This document shows, piece by piece, positions 53,064 to 61,741 of a stretch of DNA of 64,000 nt (its first letter is position 1; each line of letters starts with the position of its first letter). The position numbers and the translations under genes were made by a program. Source of the DNA: Curvibacter gracilis ATCC BAA-807 (lineage in GTDB: Bacteria; Pseudomonadota; Gammaproteobacteria; Burkholderiales; Burkholderiaceae_C). The notes under the pieces are model-generated. The model was not told the DNA's origin, ran no database searches, and worked only from the letters and a program-made list of their open reading frames with translations. The stretch lies in the NCBI RefSeq assembly GCF_000518645.1, contig NZ_JADZ01000013.1, forward strand, positions 124,001-188,000. Direction: 5' to 3'.

Positions 53064-53864
53064 TCAGCCCGTGGCCCCCAGGCGCCGGCTCAGATCCTGG
53101 GCGCAGGCCTTGAGGGCCAGGGCCACCGGCCCGTCGAGATCGGTGTCCAGCGTGGCGCTGGGGCCGATGCAGGCCAGCACCAGCACCAGCTGACCAAAGC
53201 CATTGAACACCGGGCTGGCCAACGCGCTGATGCCCGTGATCAGGTGGTTGTTCACCACGCCCAACCGGGTTTGCCGCACGCGCTCCAGCTCGGCGGCAAA
53301 GGCGGGGTCGTCCAGTGCGCCGGCGTCGCCGTCGCTGGCCAGGGCCATGGCCACGTCTTCGCGGGGCCGGTAGGCCGCAAACACCTGGCCCGAGGCCGTG
53401 TGCCGCACCGAGGCGGTGGTGCCGTGGCGCATGGCCACATACACCGCGGTCGGCCCCTCTTCAACCCGGATGATGGTGGGCCCACGCGCGCCCCACACCG
53501 AGGCCGACACCGTGTGCCCCAGGCGCTGCGCCAGGGCCGGCAACTCGGCATTGGCCAGTTGCACCGGGTCCACCTGCTGCAGGCTGATCAGGCCCAACTG
53601 CAAGGCCAGCGGCCCCAGGCCGTAGTGGCCACTGACGCCGTCCTGCTCGATCAGGCCCAGCTTGCCAAAGCTCACCAGGTAGGGGTGGGCCTTGGCCGGG
53701 CTCATGTCGGCTTCGCGGGCCAGGTCTTTCAAGGCCATGCGGCGCCCCGTGTGGGCCAGCACCTTGAGCAACTGCCCGCCCACTTCCACGCTCTGGATGC
53801 CGCGCGGCCCGCGGGCGCCGGATTCGGCCTCGGGGCTTTGTTCTTCTTCGTTCGTGCTTCTCAT
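53064..53864 (-). CDS. IclR-family transcriptional regulator
   Basis: A 266-residue regulator: N-terminal winged helix (GIQSVEVGGQLLKVLAHTGRRMALKDLAREADMSPAKAHPYLVSFGKLGLIEQD) and a C-terminal effector domain with GHTVSASVWGARGPTIIRVEEG, RHTASGQVFAAY and NGFGQLVLVLACIG. It is divergent from the MBL-fold/FAD monooxygenase operon, 159 bp apart, and is the likely regulator of it. Confidence 0.93.
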   Translation of the reverse strand: MRSTNEEEQSPEAESGARGPRGIQSVEVGGQLLKVLAHTGRRMALKDLAREADMSPAKAHPYLVSFGKLGLIEQDGVSGHYGLGPLALQLGLISLQQVDPVQLANAELPALAQRLGHTVSASVWGARGPTIIRVEEGPTAVYVAMRHGTTASVRHTASGQVFAAYRPREDVAMALASDGDAGALDDPAFAAELERVRQTRLGVVNNHLITGISALASPVFNGFGQLVLVLACIGPSATLDTDLDGPVALALKACAQDLSRRLGATG

Positions 53865-54023
53865 GACCCGATTGTGCTTGCTGATCCGCAGGTTGGTGGG
53901 TTTAGGGTTTTCACTTAAACGAATGACTTAGACATGAATGAATTTTTTGCTTAGGATCAACGAATTCCGTTTAGGCAAACAAATTTGCCTATGTTGAATC
54001 ATCAACCCACCCACGAGACCGCC

Positions 54024-54980
54024 ATGACGACCAAGACTTTTGCCTCTGCCGCCGACCTTGAAGTGAAGAAGGTCAGCTTCGACAAGCTGTCCGAACACGC
54101 CTACGCCTACACCGCCGAGGGAGATCCCAACACCGGCATCATCATTGGCGACGACGCCGTGATGGTGATCGACACCCAGGCCACGCCGGTGATGGCGCAG
54201 GACGTGATCCGCCGCATCCGCGAAGTGACCGACAAGCCCATCAAGTACGTGCTGCTGAGCCACTACCACGCGGTGCGCGTGCTGGGGGCCAGCGCCTACG
54301 GCGCCGAGCACATCATTGCCAGCGAAGACACCCGTGACCTGATCGTCGAGCGCGGTCAGTTCGACAAGGACAGCGAGATCGGCCGCTTCCCGCGCCTGTT
54401 CCAGAACGTCGAGAGCGTGCCCGAAGGCCTGACCTGGCCCACCCTGACCTTCAACAAGAAGATGACCCTGTGGCTGGGCAGTGTCGAGGTGCAGATCCTG
54501 CAACTGGGCCGCGGCCACACCAAGGGCGACACCGTGGCCTGGCTGCCACAGGAAAAGATCCTGTTCTCGGGCGATCTGGTCGAGTTCGACGCCACCCCCT
54601 ATGCCGGCGACGCCTATTTCAAGGACTGGCCGCAGACCCTGGACAACATCGCCGCCCTCCAGCCCGAGAAGCTGGTGCCCGGCCGTGGCGCCGCCCTGCA
54701 GACCCCGGAAGAAGTGCAGGCCGGTCTGGCCGGTACCCGTGCCTTCATCAGCGACCTGTACGAGAGCGTCAAGGCCGGCGCCGCCGCAGGCCAGGACCTG
54801 CGCAAGGTCTACGAGGCCACCTTTGCCAAGCTGCAGCCCAAGTACGGCCAGTGGGTGATCTTCAACCACTGCATGCCCTTTGACGTGACCCGTGCCTACG
54901 ACGAAGCCACCCAGTACCCCGATCCGCGCATCTGGACCGCTGAGCGCGATGTGCAGATGTGGAAGGCGCTGGAAGGCTGA
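54024..54980 (+). CDS. Metallo-beta-lactamase-fold protein with altered metal motif
   Basis: A 318-residue MBL-fold protein. The first metal motif, normally HxHxDH, reads SHYHAVRVLGASAYG (His80, His82, then Val-Arg instead of Asp-His), while the later His (GRGHTKGDTVAWLP) and Asp (LFSGDLVEFD) are kept. A single-metal or non-hydrolytic role is possible. The ATG at 54024 is preferred; upstream ATGs at 53985 and 53991 lie in the leader. It is the first gene of an operon with an FAD monooxygenase, DUF2783 and Bug receptor. Confidence 0.85.
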   Translation: MTTKTFASAADLEVKKVSFDKLSEHAYAYTAEGDPNTGIIIGDDAVMVIDTQATPVMAQDVIRRIREVTDKPIKYVLLSHYHAVRVLGASAYGAEHIIASEDTRDLIVERGQFDKDSEIGRFPRLFQNVESVPEGLTWPTLTFNKKMTLWLGSVEVQILQLGRGHTKGDTVAWLPQEKILFSGDLVEFDATPYAGDAYFKDWPQTLDNIAALQPEKLVPGRGAALQTPEEVQAGLAGTRAFISDLYESVKAGAAAGQDLRKVYEATFAKLQPKYGQWVIFNHCMPFDVTRAYDEATQYPDPRIWTAERDVQMWKALEG

Positions 54981-55022
54981 GCCCGCAACCCGTGTGATCC
55001 CAGGTGTGAGGAGACAACCCGC

Positions 55023-56699
55023 ATGAAACCCCAAGACATTCCCTTCGAAGCCCTGCGTGGCACCGGCCCTGAAGTGCAGGCCATCGAGTTCCCGTACCGG
55101 CGCAGCGCCGACCAGGACGCCGCCACGCCGGCCCGCCACCCGGTGGTGGTGGTGGGCGCCGGCCCGGCCGGCCTGAGCCTGGCCATCGACCTGGCCCAGC
55201 GCGGCCAGCCGGTGGTGGTGCTCGACAACGACTACCGCCTGTCCATCGGCTCGCGCGCCATCTGCTTCTCCAAGCGGGCCCTCGAGATCTGGGACCGCCT
55301 GGGCGTGGCCCCGCGCATGGTCGACAAGGGCGTGTCCTGGAATGTGGGCAAGGTCTTCTTCCACGACCAGCAGGTCTACCAGTTCAACCTGCTGCCCGAA
55401 GACGGGCACCTGCAGCCCGCCTTCATCAACCTGCAGCAGTACTACGCCGAGGCCTACCTGGTCGAGCGCGCCCTGCAACTGCCGCTGATCGACATCCGCT
55501 GGCACAACAAGGTGACGGCCGTGGCGCCGCGCGCCGAGGGCGCCCTGGTCAGCATCGACACCCCCGAGGGCGCCTACCAGCTCGATGCCGACTGGCTGGT
55601 CGCCTGCGACGGCTCGCGCTCGCCGGTGCGTGCCATGCTGGGCCTGGAGAGCAAGGGCCGCATCTTCCAGGACCGCTTTCTGATCGCCGACGTCAAGATG
55701 CAGGCCGACTTCCCGACCGAACGCTGGTTCTGGTTCGACCCGCCCTTCCACCCGCACCAGAGCGTGCTGCTGCACCGCCAGCCCGACAACGTCTGGCGCA
55801 TCGACTTCCAGCTCGGCTGGGACGCCGACCCCGAAGAAGAAAAGAAGCCCGAGAACATCCTGCCGCGCGTGCGTGCCCTGCTGGGGCATGACGCGCAGTT
55901 CGAACTCGAATGGGCCAGCGTCTACACCTTTGCCTGCCTGCGCATGGACCGTTTCGTGCACGGCCGGGTGATCTTTGCCGGCGACAGCGCCCACGGCGTT
56001 TCACCGTTTGGCGCCCGCGGTGCCAACAGCGGCGTGCAAGACACCGAGAACCTGGCCTGGAAGCTCGACTGGCTGCTCAAGGGCCGGGCCAGTGAGGCCT
56101 TGCTCGCCACCTACGGCCCCGAGCGTGAGTACGCGGCCGACGAGAACATCCTCAACTCCACCCGGGCCACCGACTTCATCACGCCCAAGAGCGAGATCAG
56201 CCGCCTGTTCCGCGACGCCACGCTGGACCTGGCCCGCGAGCACGAGTTCGCCCGCCGCCTGGTCAACAGCGGGCGCCTGTCGGTGCCGGCCACCCTGCAT
56301 GGCTCGGTGCTCAACACCCCCGATGCGGATGCTTTTGCCGCGCCGCGCCAGGTGCCCGGCGCCGTGCTGCTCGATGCGCCGGTGCGCCGCCCCGATGGGC
56401 AGGACGGCTGGCTGCTGCGCGAGCTGGGCGCGGACTTCACCCTGCTGTGCTTCGGCCCGGTGCCCGCCTGGGCCGCCGGCCTGTCGCATGTGAAGGCCAT
56501 CGGCATCGGCCACGACCTGCTCGATCCGCAAGGCCTGGTGGCCCAGCGCCTGGATGCTCAGCCCGGCACGGCCTACCTGATCCGCCCCGACCAGCACGTG
56601 TGCGCCCGCTGGCGCGCCCCCACCGAAGCCGCCGTGCGCGCTGCCCTGGCCACGGCCACGGCCACGGCTGCCGCGAGCGCCACTGCCACTGCCGCCTGA
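55023..56699 (+). CDS. FAD-dependent aromatic monooxygenase (PheA/MhpA-like)
   Basis: A 558-residue class A flavoprotein hydroxylase. FAD motif VVVVGAGPAGLSLAIDLAQRG near residue 41, DG motif WLVACDGSRSPVRAMLG, and the GD motif VIFAGDSAHGVSPFGARGANSGVQD are complete. A thioredoxin-like C-terminal region (about 430-530) precedes a low-complexity Ala/Thr tail (ATATAAASATATAA). Such enzymes hydroxylate phenols or aryl-propanoates using NAD(P)H and oxygen. Its AGGAGACAA ribosome-binding site is strong. The substrate is not identifiable. Confidence 0.92.
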   Translation: MKPQDIPFEALRGTGPEVQAIEFPYRRSADQDAATPARHPVVVVGAGPAGLSLAIDLAQRGQPVVVLDNDYRLSIGSRAICFSKRALEIWDRLGVAPRMVDKGVSWNVGKVFFHDQQVYQFNLLPEDGHLQPAFINLQQYYAEAYLVERALQLPLIDIRWHNKVTAVAPRAEGALVSIDTPEGAYQLDADWLVACDGSRSPVRAMLGLESKGRIFQDRFLIADVKMQADFPTERWFWFDPPFHPHQSVLLHRQPDNVWRIDFQLGWDADPEEEKKPENILPRVRALLGHDAQFELEWASVYTFACLRMDRFVHGRVIFAGDSAHGVSPFGARGANSGVQDTENLAWKLDWLLKGRASEALLATYGPEREYAADENILNSTRATDFITPKSEISRLFRDATLDLAREHEFARRLVNSGRLSVPATLHGSVLNTPDADAFAAPRQVPGAVLLDAPVRRPDGQDGWLLRELGADFTLLCFGPVPAWAAGLSHVKAIGIGHDLLDPQGLVAQRLDAQPGTAYLIRPDQHVCARWRAPTEAAVRAALATATATAAASATATAA

Positions 56700-56717
56700 G
56701 ACCCTGGAGACACCGAC

Positions 56718-56975
56718 ATGCTCAACACCCAAGCCAACCTCAGCGCCTGCGACGACTTCTACGACGCGCTCATCCAGTCGCACCAGGGCCTCAGCACCGA
56801 GCAAAGCCACGCCATGAACGCCCGCCTGGTGCTGCTGCTGGCCAACCACATCGGCGAGCCCGAGACCCTGCGCCACGCGCTGCAACTGGCCCGTGGCAGC
56901 GCACCGGCCCAGGCGCCGGTGGCGCCCGAGCGCGCCGCCATCACCCCCGTGGCCCCGGTGCACGCCGAGGCCTGA
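56718..56975 (+). CDS. DUF2783 family protein
   Basis: An 85-residue acidic helical protein. CDDFYDALIQSHQGLSTEQSHAMNARLVLLLANHIGEPETLRHALQLAR is the DUF2783 core; the rest is an Ala/Pro-rich tail. The family is seen beside FAD monooxygenases of this kind and may be an accessory or regulatory subunit. It follows the monooxygenase by 18 bp with a CTGGAGA ribosome-binding site. Confidence 0.88.
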   Translation: MLNTQANLSACDDFYDALIQSHQGLSTEQSHAMNARLVLLLANHIGEPETLRHALQLARGSAPAQAPVAPERAAITPVAPVHAEA

Positions 56976-56988
56976 GGCCCGGCCCAGG

Positions 56989-57039
56989 CTGGACCCAGCC
57001 CGCTTCTGGACCCAGCCCGCTTCTGGACCCAGCCCGCTT
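56989..57039 (+). repeat. Three tandem copies of a 17-bp unit
   Basis: CTGGACCCAGCCCGCTT is repeated three times without interruption in the gap between DUF2783 and the Bug gene. No coding meaning is evident; it may arise from slippage. Confidence 0.85.
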
Positions 57040-57149
57040 TCAGCAACGCCTCTGTTCCCCGGCCCGCCTTCTGTGGCGGGCCAGGGGGCAGGGCGCCCTC
57101 ACGCACAACAACAAGCTTTTCCTACCCCACCCACATCGGAGACAACACC

Positions 57150-58124
57150 ATGCAACGCAACACTTTTCTGACCGCCCTGGCCACTTCCTGGCTGGGCCTG
57201 GCCCTGGGCGGCACGGCCCTGGCCGCTGCCAACGACAAGCCCCTGGAATGGGTGGTGGGCTACGCCGCCGGCGGGGGCTCGGATGTGGTGGCCCGCGCCA
57301 TCGCAGAATCCATGGGCAGCAGCCTGGGCCGCACCATCGTCATCAACAACAAGCCCGGCGCTGGCACCAACATCGCCGCCGAATATGCGGCCCGCTCCAA
57401 GGACTACGGCAACCTGGTGTTCTCGGCCGACTTCGCCACCCTGGCGGCCAACCCCTTCCTGTTCAGCAAGCTCAGCTACAACGCCGAAAAAGACTTCCAG
57501 CCGGTGGGCCTGCTGGTGCGCTTTCCGATGTTCCTGGTGGTGTCCAACCAGGTGCCGGTCAGCAACTACAAAGAGTTTGTCGCCTGGGCCAAGACCCAGA
57601 CCGATGGCGTCAACTGGGCCTCGGCCGGCCCCGGCAGCCCGCACCACCTGGTGGGCGAGTTGTTCCGCGAGCAAAGCGGTCTCAAGCTCACCCATGTGCC
57701 CTACCGTGGCGCGGCCCCGGCCATCACCGATGTCGTGGGCGGTCAGGTGCCGGCCATGTGGGTGGACAGTGCCACCGCTTACCCGTTTTTGAATGGCGGC
57801 AAGCTCAAGGCCATCGGCGTGGCCAGCCCGCAGCGCGTGGCCACCATGCCCGAGGTGCCCACCTTCAACGAGCAGGGTCTGAAAGGCTTCGAGGGCTACG
57901 CCTGGCAAGGCCTGGTGGTGCCCACCGGCACCCCGCCCGAGGTGGTGGCCGCTTTCAGCAAGGCCTTGCAGACGGCCCTCAGCTCGACCACCGTCAAGGC
58001 CCGCCTGCAGGCCCTGGGCGTCGAGCCCCTGCCCGGCACGCCGGCCCAGATGGCCAGCTACGCCAAGGCCGAGCGCGAAAAATGGGGCCGCGTGATCAAG
58101 CAGGTGGGTGTGAAGCTGGATTGA
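57150..58124 (+). CDS. Bug/TctC family receptor protein of the monooxygenase operon
   Basis: A 324-residue periplasmic binding protein with signal peptide MQRNTFLTALATSWLGLALGGTALAA. Motifs: LEWVVGYAAGGGSDVVARAIAESMG, VINNKPGAGTNIAAEYAAR and THVPYRGAAPAITDVVGGQVPAM. It is co-directional with the MBL/FAD-monooxygenase genes and may bind their aromatic substrate. Its 3' end overlaps the convergent GNAT toxin gene by 29 bp. Confidence 0.92.
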   Translation: MQRNTFLTALATSWLGLALGGTALAAANDKPLEWVVGYAAGGGSDVVARAIAESMGSSLGRTIVINNKPGAGTNIAAEYAARSKDYGNLVFSADFATLAANPFLFSKLSYNAEKDFQPVGLLVRFPMFLVVSNQVPVSNYKEFVAWAKTQTDGVNWASAGPGSPHHLVGELFREQSGLKLTHVPYRGAAPAITDVVGGQVPAMWVDSATAYPFLNGGKLKAIGVASPQRVATMPEVPTFNEQGLKGFEGYAWQGLVVPTGTPPEVVAAFSKALQTALSSTTVKARLQALGVEPLPGTPAQMASYAKAEREKWGRVIKQVGVKLD

Positions 58125-58611
58125 GGACGGTTGCCAGCGGCAGGAACAGGGTCTGCGCCGAGTTTGGCAGGCTGATGAAGCCGTGATGTCGGTAAAAAGC
58201 GGTGGCGGCTTCGTTCTTGGCGTCCACCACCAGGGCGAAAGCGGCGACCTCCGATCGGGCGGCACGGGCGAGTGCGTCGGCCAGCAGTGCACCACCCAGG
58301 CCTTGGCCCTGGAAGGCCTGATCGACCGCCAGGCGCCCCATGCGAACGGCAGGCACGGTTGGGTAGCGTGGCAGCTTTTTGCCGGTGCTGGACGGAAGAT
58401 CGCTCAGCAGCAGGCCGGTGGATGCCAGGGTGTAGTAGCCCGCGATGTGCGGTCCGTCTGCCAAGGCGACAAAACATGCGGTGATGCGGCGGCGCATGTC
58501 CTGGGTGACCTGCTCGCGCAGGTAGCGGTCCAGCGGTGCTGATCCGCTGTGAAAACCGGCGCGGTCATGTGTGGCATCCAGCGGCGCCAGTTGGAACGGT
58601 GCTGGGCTCAT
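58096..58611 (-). CDS. GNAT-family acetyltransferase toxin (TacT-type)
   Basis: A 171-residue acetyltransferase. Acetyl-CoA motif: RMGRLAVDQAFQGQGLGGALLADALARAA (R/Q-x-x-G-x-G/A loop). FHSGSAPLDRYLREQVTQDMRRR near the N-terminus and FYRHHGFISLP at the C-terminus match TacT toxins that acetylate charged tRNA and stop translation. Encoded after a DUF1778 antitoxin with a four-base overlap (58608-58611), it forms a type II toxin-antitoxin pair. Confidence 0.92.
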   Translation of the reverse strand: MSPAPFQLAPLDATHDRAGFHSGSAPLDRYLREQVTQDMRRRITACFVALADGPHIAGYYTLASTGLLLSDLPSSTGKKLPRYPTVPAVRMGRLAVDQAFQGQGLGGALLADALARAARSEVAAFALVVDAKNEAATAFYRHHGFISLPNSAQTLFLPLATVLNPASHPPA

Positions 58612-58889
58612 TCAGTGCGTAAGAGCTGGCTGCGGCGGGTGAAGGCGCGCTCCAACGCGGGGGCCTGTGGAGGGGGCGACAGCAAGGCCTGGGCAAAGCA
58701 CTCTTGATCCGCCAGTGTCAGACGGATCACCTCCGCTTGCTCGATGGCGCGCTGCGCCGCGTCTTGCACGGCGGACACCACAAAGTCGGTCATGGTGCGG
58801 CCTTGAAGCTCGGCGGCATGTTTGAGCATCGCATGCAGATCGGTGCTGATGCGGGCTTCGAGACGAGCGCTGGTGTTGACTGCGGGCAT
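58608..58889 (-). CDS. DUF1778 antitoxin (TacA-type)
   Basis: A 93-residue ribbon-helix-helix antitoxin: TSARLEARISTDLHAMLKHAAELQGRTMTDFVVSAVQDAAQRAI, then a toxin-binding tail ending in a DQECFAQALLSPPP motif. DUF1778 proteins are the usual partners of GNAT toxins. The ATG at 58889 has AGGAGG at ideal distance. A palindromic operator overlaps its promoter. Confidence 0.94.
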   Translation of the reverse strand: MPAVNTSARLEARISTDLHAMLKHAAELQGRTMTDFVVSAVQDAAQRAIEQAEVIRLTLADQECFAQALLSPPPQAPALERAFTRRSQLLRTE

Positions 58890-58909
58890 GATGGCCTCCT
58901 TTGGATGTG

Positions 58910-58938
58910 ATATTACGGCAAAGTGCCGTACAACTCAA
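58910..58938 (-). promoter_or_regulatory. Promoter and operator of the TacA/TacT module
   Basis: On the minus strand TTGAGT (58933-58938) and TAATAT (58910-58915) are 17 bp apart. Nearly the whole spacer is a perfect inverted repeat TACGGCA-CTT-TGCCGTA pattern (58914-58930 on the plus strand: TACGGCA-AAG-TGCCGTA). This is where an RHH antitoxin would autorepress. Confidence 0.75.
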
Positions 58939-59071
58939 GGCGAAATCTGGGGGATGCAGGCGCTCACCTCATCGACCTCGCCGATGCAGTGCCTATTTTC
59001 TGAACGCCTGCGCTCCTGAACTGCCTGCGGCTCTTGTTTCCGATCACTGCAGCGGATGGAGGCTGAAGCGG

Positions 59072-61741
59072 TCAGCGTCCTTGCGTCTGCTCCGCCAACC
59101 ACTGCCACGCTGGCGCGGGGCGGGCGAACAGGTAGCCCTGCAGGGCGTCGCAGTCGCTCTGGCGCAGGAAGTCGGCCTGCTCGGCCGTCTCCACCCCCTC
59201 GGCCACCACGCGCAGGCCCAGGTGCTTGGCCATGGACAGGATCATGCGCACGATGGCGGTGTCGTTGGGGTCTTCGGGGGTGTCTTTCACAAAGCTGCGG
59301 TCGATCTTCAGCTCGTACAGAGGCAGCCGCTTGAGGTAGGCCAGGCTGGAGTAGCCGGTGCCGAAGTCGTCGATCGAGAAGCGGATGCCGAGCTGCACCA
59401 GGGCCTGCATGCGGGCCACGGTTTCCTCGAAGTCGTCGATCAGCAGGCCTTCGGTCACCTCGAAGATCAGGCTGTGCGCCGGGGCGCCGGTGCGTTGCAG
59501 CACCTCCTGCACCCGGCCCACGAAGTCGGTCTGGCGGAACTGGCGCGGGCTCACGTTGATGGACATCGGGATGTGATGGCCGCGCGCCTGCAGCAGCACC
59601 AGCAGCTCGCAGGCCTGCTGCAGCACCCAGTCGCCCAGCGCGATGATCTGGCCCGATTTTTCGGCGGCGGCAATGAATCGGTCCGGTGGCACCAGGCCGC
59701 GCTCGGGGTGTTGCCAGCGCAGCAGCAGTTCGGCACCGTCGATCTGGCCCCGGGCGTCAAACTGCGGTTGCAGGTAGACCACCATCTGCTGCTGGGCCAG
59801 GGCTTTCTCCAGGTCGTTCTCCAGGGCCAGGCGCTGCTCGATGTCGGCCTGCATGCTGGTCTCGAAGAACGCGATGCGGTTGCGCCCGGCGCCCTTGGCG
59901 CGGTACATGGCGGTGTCGGCCTCGCGCAGCAGGTCGGCCGGGGTCTGCTGGCCGAAGGGGAACAGCGACACGCCGATGCTGGCGCCCAGGCTGTAGCGTT
60001 GCTGTTCCAGCTCGAAGGGCTGGGCCAGGCGCTGGCGGATGCGTTCGGCCAGCGCCATGGCTTCGCTGGCACCGGCGGTCAGGGTGTTGCTGAGGATGGG
60101 GGCCAGCACCACGAACTCGTCCCCGCCCAGGCGCGCCACCAGGTGGCCTTCGCGCAGCAGGCTCACCAGCACGGCGGCGGCATGGCACAGCACGGCATCG
60201 CCCACGGCGTGGCCGCGGGCATCGTTCACGTCCTTGAAGTGGTCCAGGTCGATGAACAGCAGGGCCCCCACCTGGAAGCCGCTCTGCGCCTGGCCCAGGG
60301 TCTGGCCCAGGCGGTCCATGAACTGGCGCCGGTTGGGCAGGCCTGTCAAGGGGTCGAAGTAGGCCAGCACATGGATGGCCTGCTCGGCCGACTTGCGCTC
60401 CGAGATGTCGCGCATGATGTTCGAGACCCCGGTGATGCGACCGGCCTCGTCGCTCAGCGGCGACAGCGTGAGTTCGACATCCAGGCGTGTGCCGTCGCGG
60501 TGCAGGCGTTGCGTCTCGATGCGCTCGGCACGCTCGCCCTGGCGCACCCGCTCCAGGATCTGGCTTTCCTCGTGCTGGCGCTCCTGCGGCACGATGATCT
60601 GGCTCGACTGCCCCAGCGCTTCGGCCTCGGTGTAGCCCAGCAGCCGGCTGGCGCCGGGGTTCCAGGACACGATGCGCTCTTCCAGGTCATGGCTGATGAT
60701 GGCGTCGTCCGAGCTTTCCACGATGGCGGCCAGCCGGGCCCTGGCCTGCTGCACCATCTCCTGCTGGCGCAGCAGCTCGTGCCGGCGGCGCTGCGCGCTG
60801 CGCTGCACCAGCAGCAAGCCGGCCAGCAGCAGGCTGATCAGGAAGTAGGGCACCTGCATGTTGCTCCACCACATGGCCCGCATCTCCTGCATGGGCAGGG
60901 TCACGAACAGCGTGGCCGGGTAGTGGCTCATGCGGCGGTAGACGTTGAGGTTCTCCTGCCCGCCGATTTCATTGCGGCCCTGCAGCGTGCCCTGGGCCGG
61001 GAAATGGCGCGCCTGCAGTTCACGGATCAGGGCGCCTCGGCGCTGCTGGCCGTAGATCTGTTGCATGCTTGCGCTGGCCGGGTTGGGGTAGCGGCTGCGC
61101 AGGTAGCCGTCATCGCCCAGGATGCCGATGGAGGCCCGCTTCACGATGGGGGCGTTCTGCCAGAAGGTCTGCAGCAATTCGGCCGGCAGGTAGGCGCTCA
61201 CCATGGCCTGCAGCCGGCCCTGCCGGTCACGCAGGGCAATGCGCAGCGGGATCATCCAGCGCTGTGTCAGCGTGCCCAGGGTGGGGCGACCGAACACGAA
61301 GTTCTGGCCCCGGATCATGGCCTCGCGTGCCTCCATGAAGGTGTCGCGCGCCGCCAGCGAAGGCATGACCGTGCCTGCATCGGCCTGGGTCGACAGCAGC
61401 ATCTGCCCGTCCTGGCGGATCAGGGTCACGTCCAGCAATTCGGGGTGACGCCGGCTGTAACGGCGTACCCGTTCCAGATCGTATTGGCCATCGGCGTTGG
61501 GGGATTGCTGCAATTCCTCAGCCAGCCCGCTCAGACTGACATGCAGCAGTTGAAAGTAGTGATCGGCGGATTTCTCACCCAGTTCGGTCACCGTGCTCAG
61601 TTCGGCCACCAGGTTCTTGCTGATCTGTTGCCAGGTGGCCCAGGTGTAGAGACCGGTGAAACCCAGCACCAGCAGAATCATCAGGGCCATGCTGCGCCAG
61701 GGCGCTGGACTGAAAGCAGGGCTGAAGATCCGTTCAAGCAT
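59072..61741 (-). CDS. Membrane sensor with PAS, GGDEF and EAL domains
   Basis: An 889-residue cyclic di-GMP protein. Domains in order: transmembrane helix (about 20-40), extracellular Cache-like sensor (about 45-290), second helix (YFLISLLLAGLLLV), PAS domain (ARLAAIVESSDDAIISHDLEERIVSWN), GGDEF domain with intact RLGGDEFVVL, and EAL domain with GAELLLRWQHPERGLV (ELL in place of EAL), INVSPRQF, DDFGTGYSSLAYLKRLP and EGVET. The ATG at 61741 shares one base with the stop of the Nudix gene (TGATG), so it is chosen over a TTG at 61750. Both cyclase and phosphodiesterase activity are possible; regulation through the Cache sensor is inferred. Confidence 0.93.
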   Translation of the reverse strand: MLERIFSPAFSPAPWRSMALMILLVLGFTGLYTWATWQQISKNLVAELSTVTELGEKSADHYFQLLHVSLSGLAEELQQSPNADGQYDLERVRRYSRRHPELLDVTLIRQDGQMLLSTQADAGTVMPSLAARDTFMEAREAMIRGQNFVFGRPTLGTLTQRWMIPLRIALRDRQGRLQAMVSAYLPAELLQTFWQNAPIVKRASIGILGDDGYLRSRYPNPASASMQQIYGQQRRGALIRELQARHFPAQGTLQGRNEIGGQENLNVYRRMSHYPATLFVTLPMQEMRAMWWSNMQVPYFLISLLLAGLLLVQRSAQRRRHELLRQQEMVQQARARLAAIVESSDDAIISHDLEERIVSWNPGASRLLGYTEAEALGQSSQIIVPQERQHEESQILERVRQGERAERIETQRLHRDGTRLDVELTLSPLSDEAGRITGVSNIMRDISERKSAEQAIHVLAYFDPLTGLPNRRQFMDRLGQTLGQAQSGFQVGALLFIDLDHFKDVNDARGHAVGDAVLCHAAAVLVSLLREGHLVARLGGDEFVVLAPILSNTLTAGASEAMALAERIRQRLAQPFELEQQRYSLGASIGVSLFPFGQQTPADLLREADTAMYRAKGAGRNRIAFFETSMQADIEQRLALENDLEKALAQQQMVVYLQPQFDARGQIDGAELLLRWQHPERGLVPPDRFIAAAEKSGQIIALGDWVLQQACELLVLLQARGHHIPMSINVSPRQFRQTDFVGRVQEVLQRTGAPAHSLIFEVTEGLLIDDFEETVARMQALVQLGIRFSIDDFGTGYSSLAYLKRLPLYELKIDRSFVKDTPEDPNDTAIVRMILSMAKHLGLRVVAEGVETAEQADFLRQSDCDALQGYLFARPAPAWQWLAEQTQGR

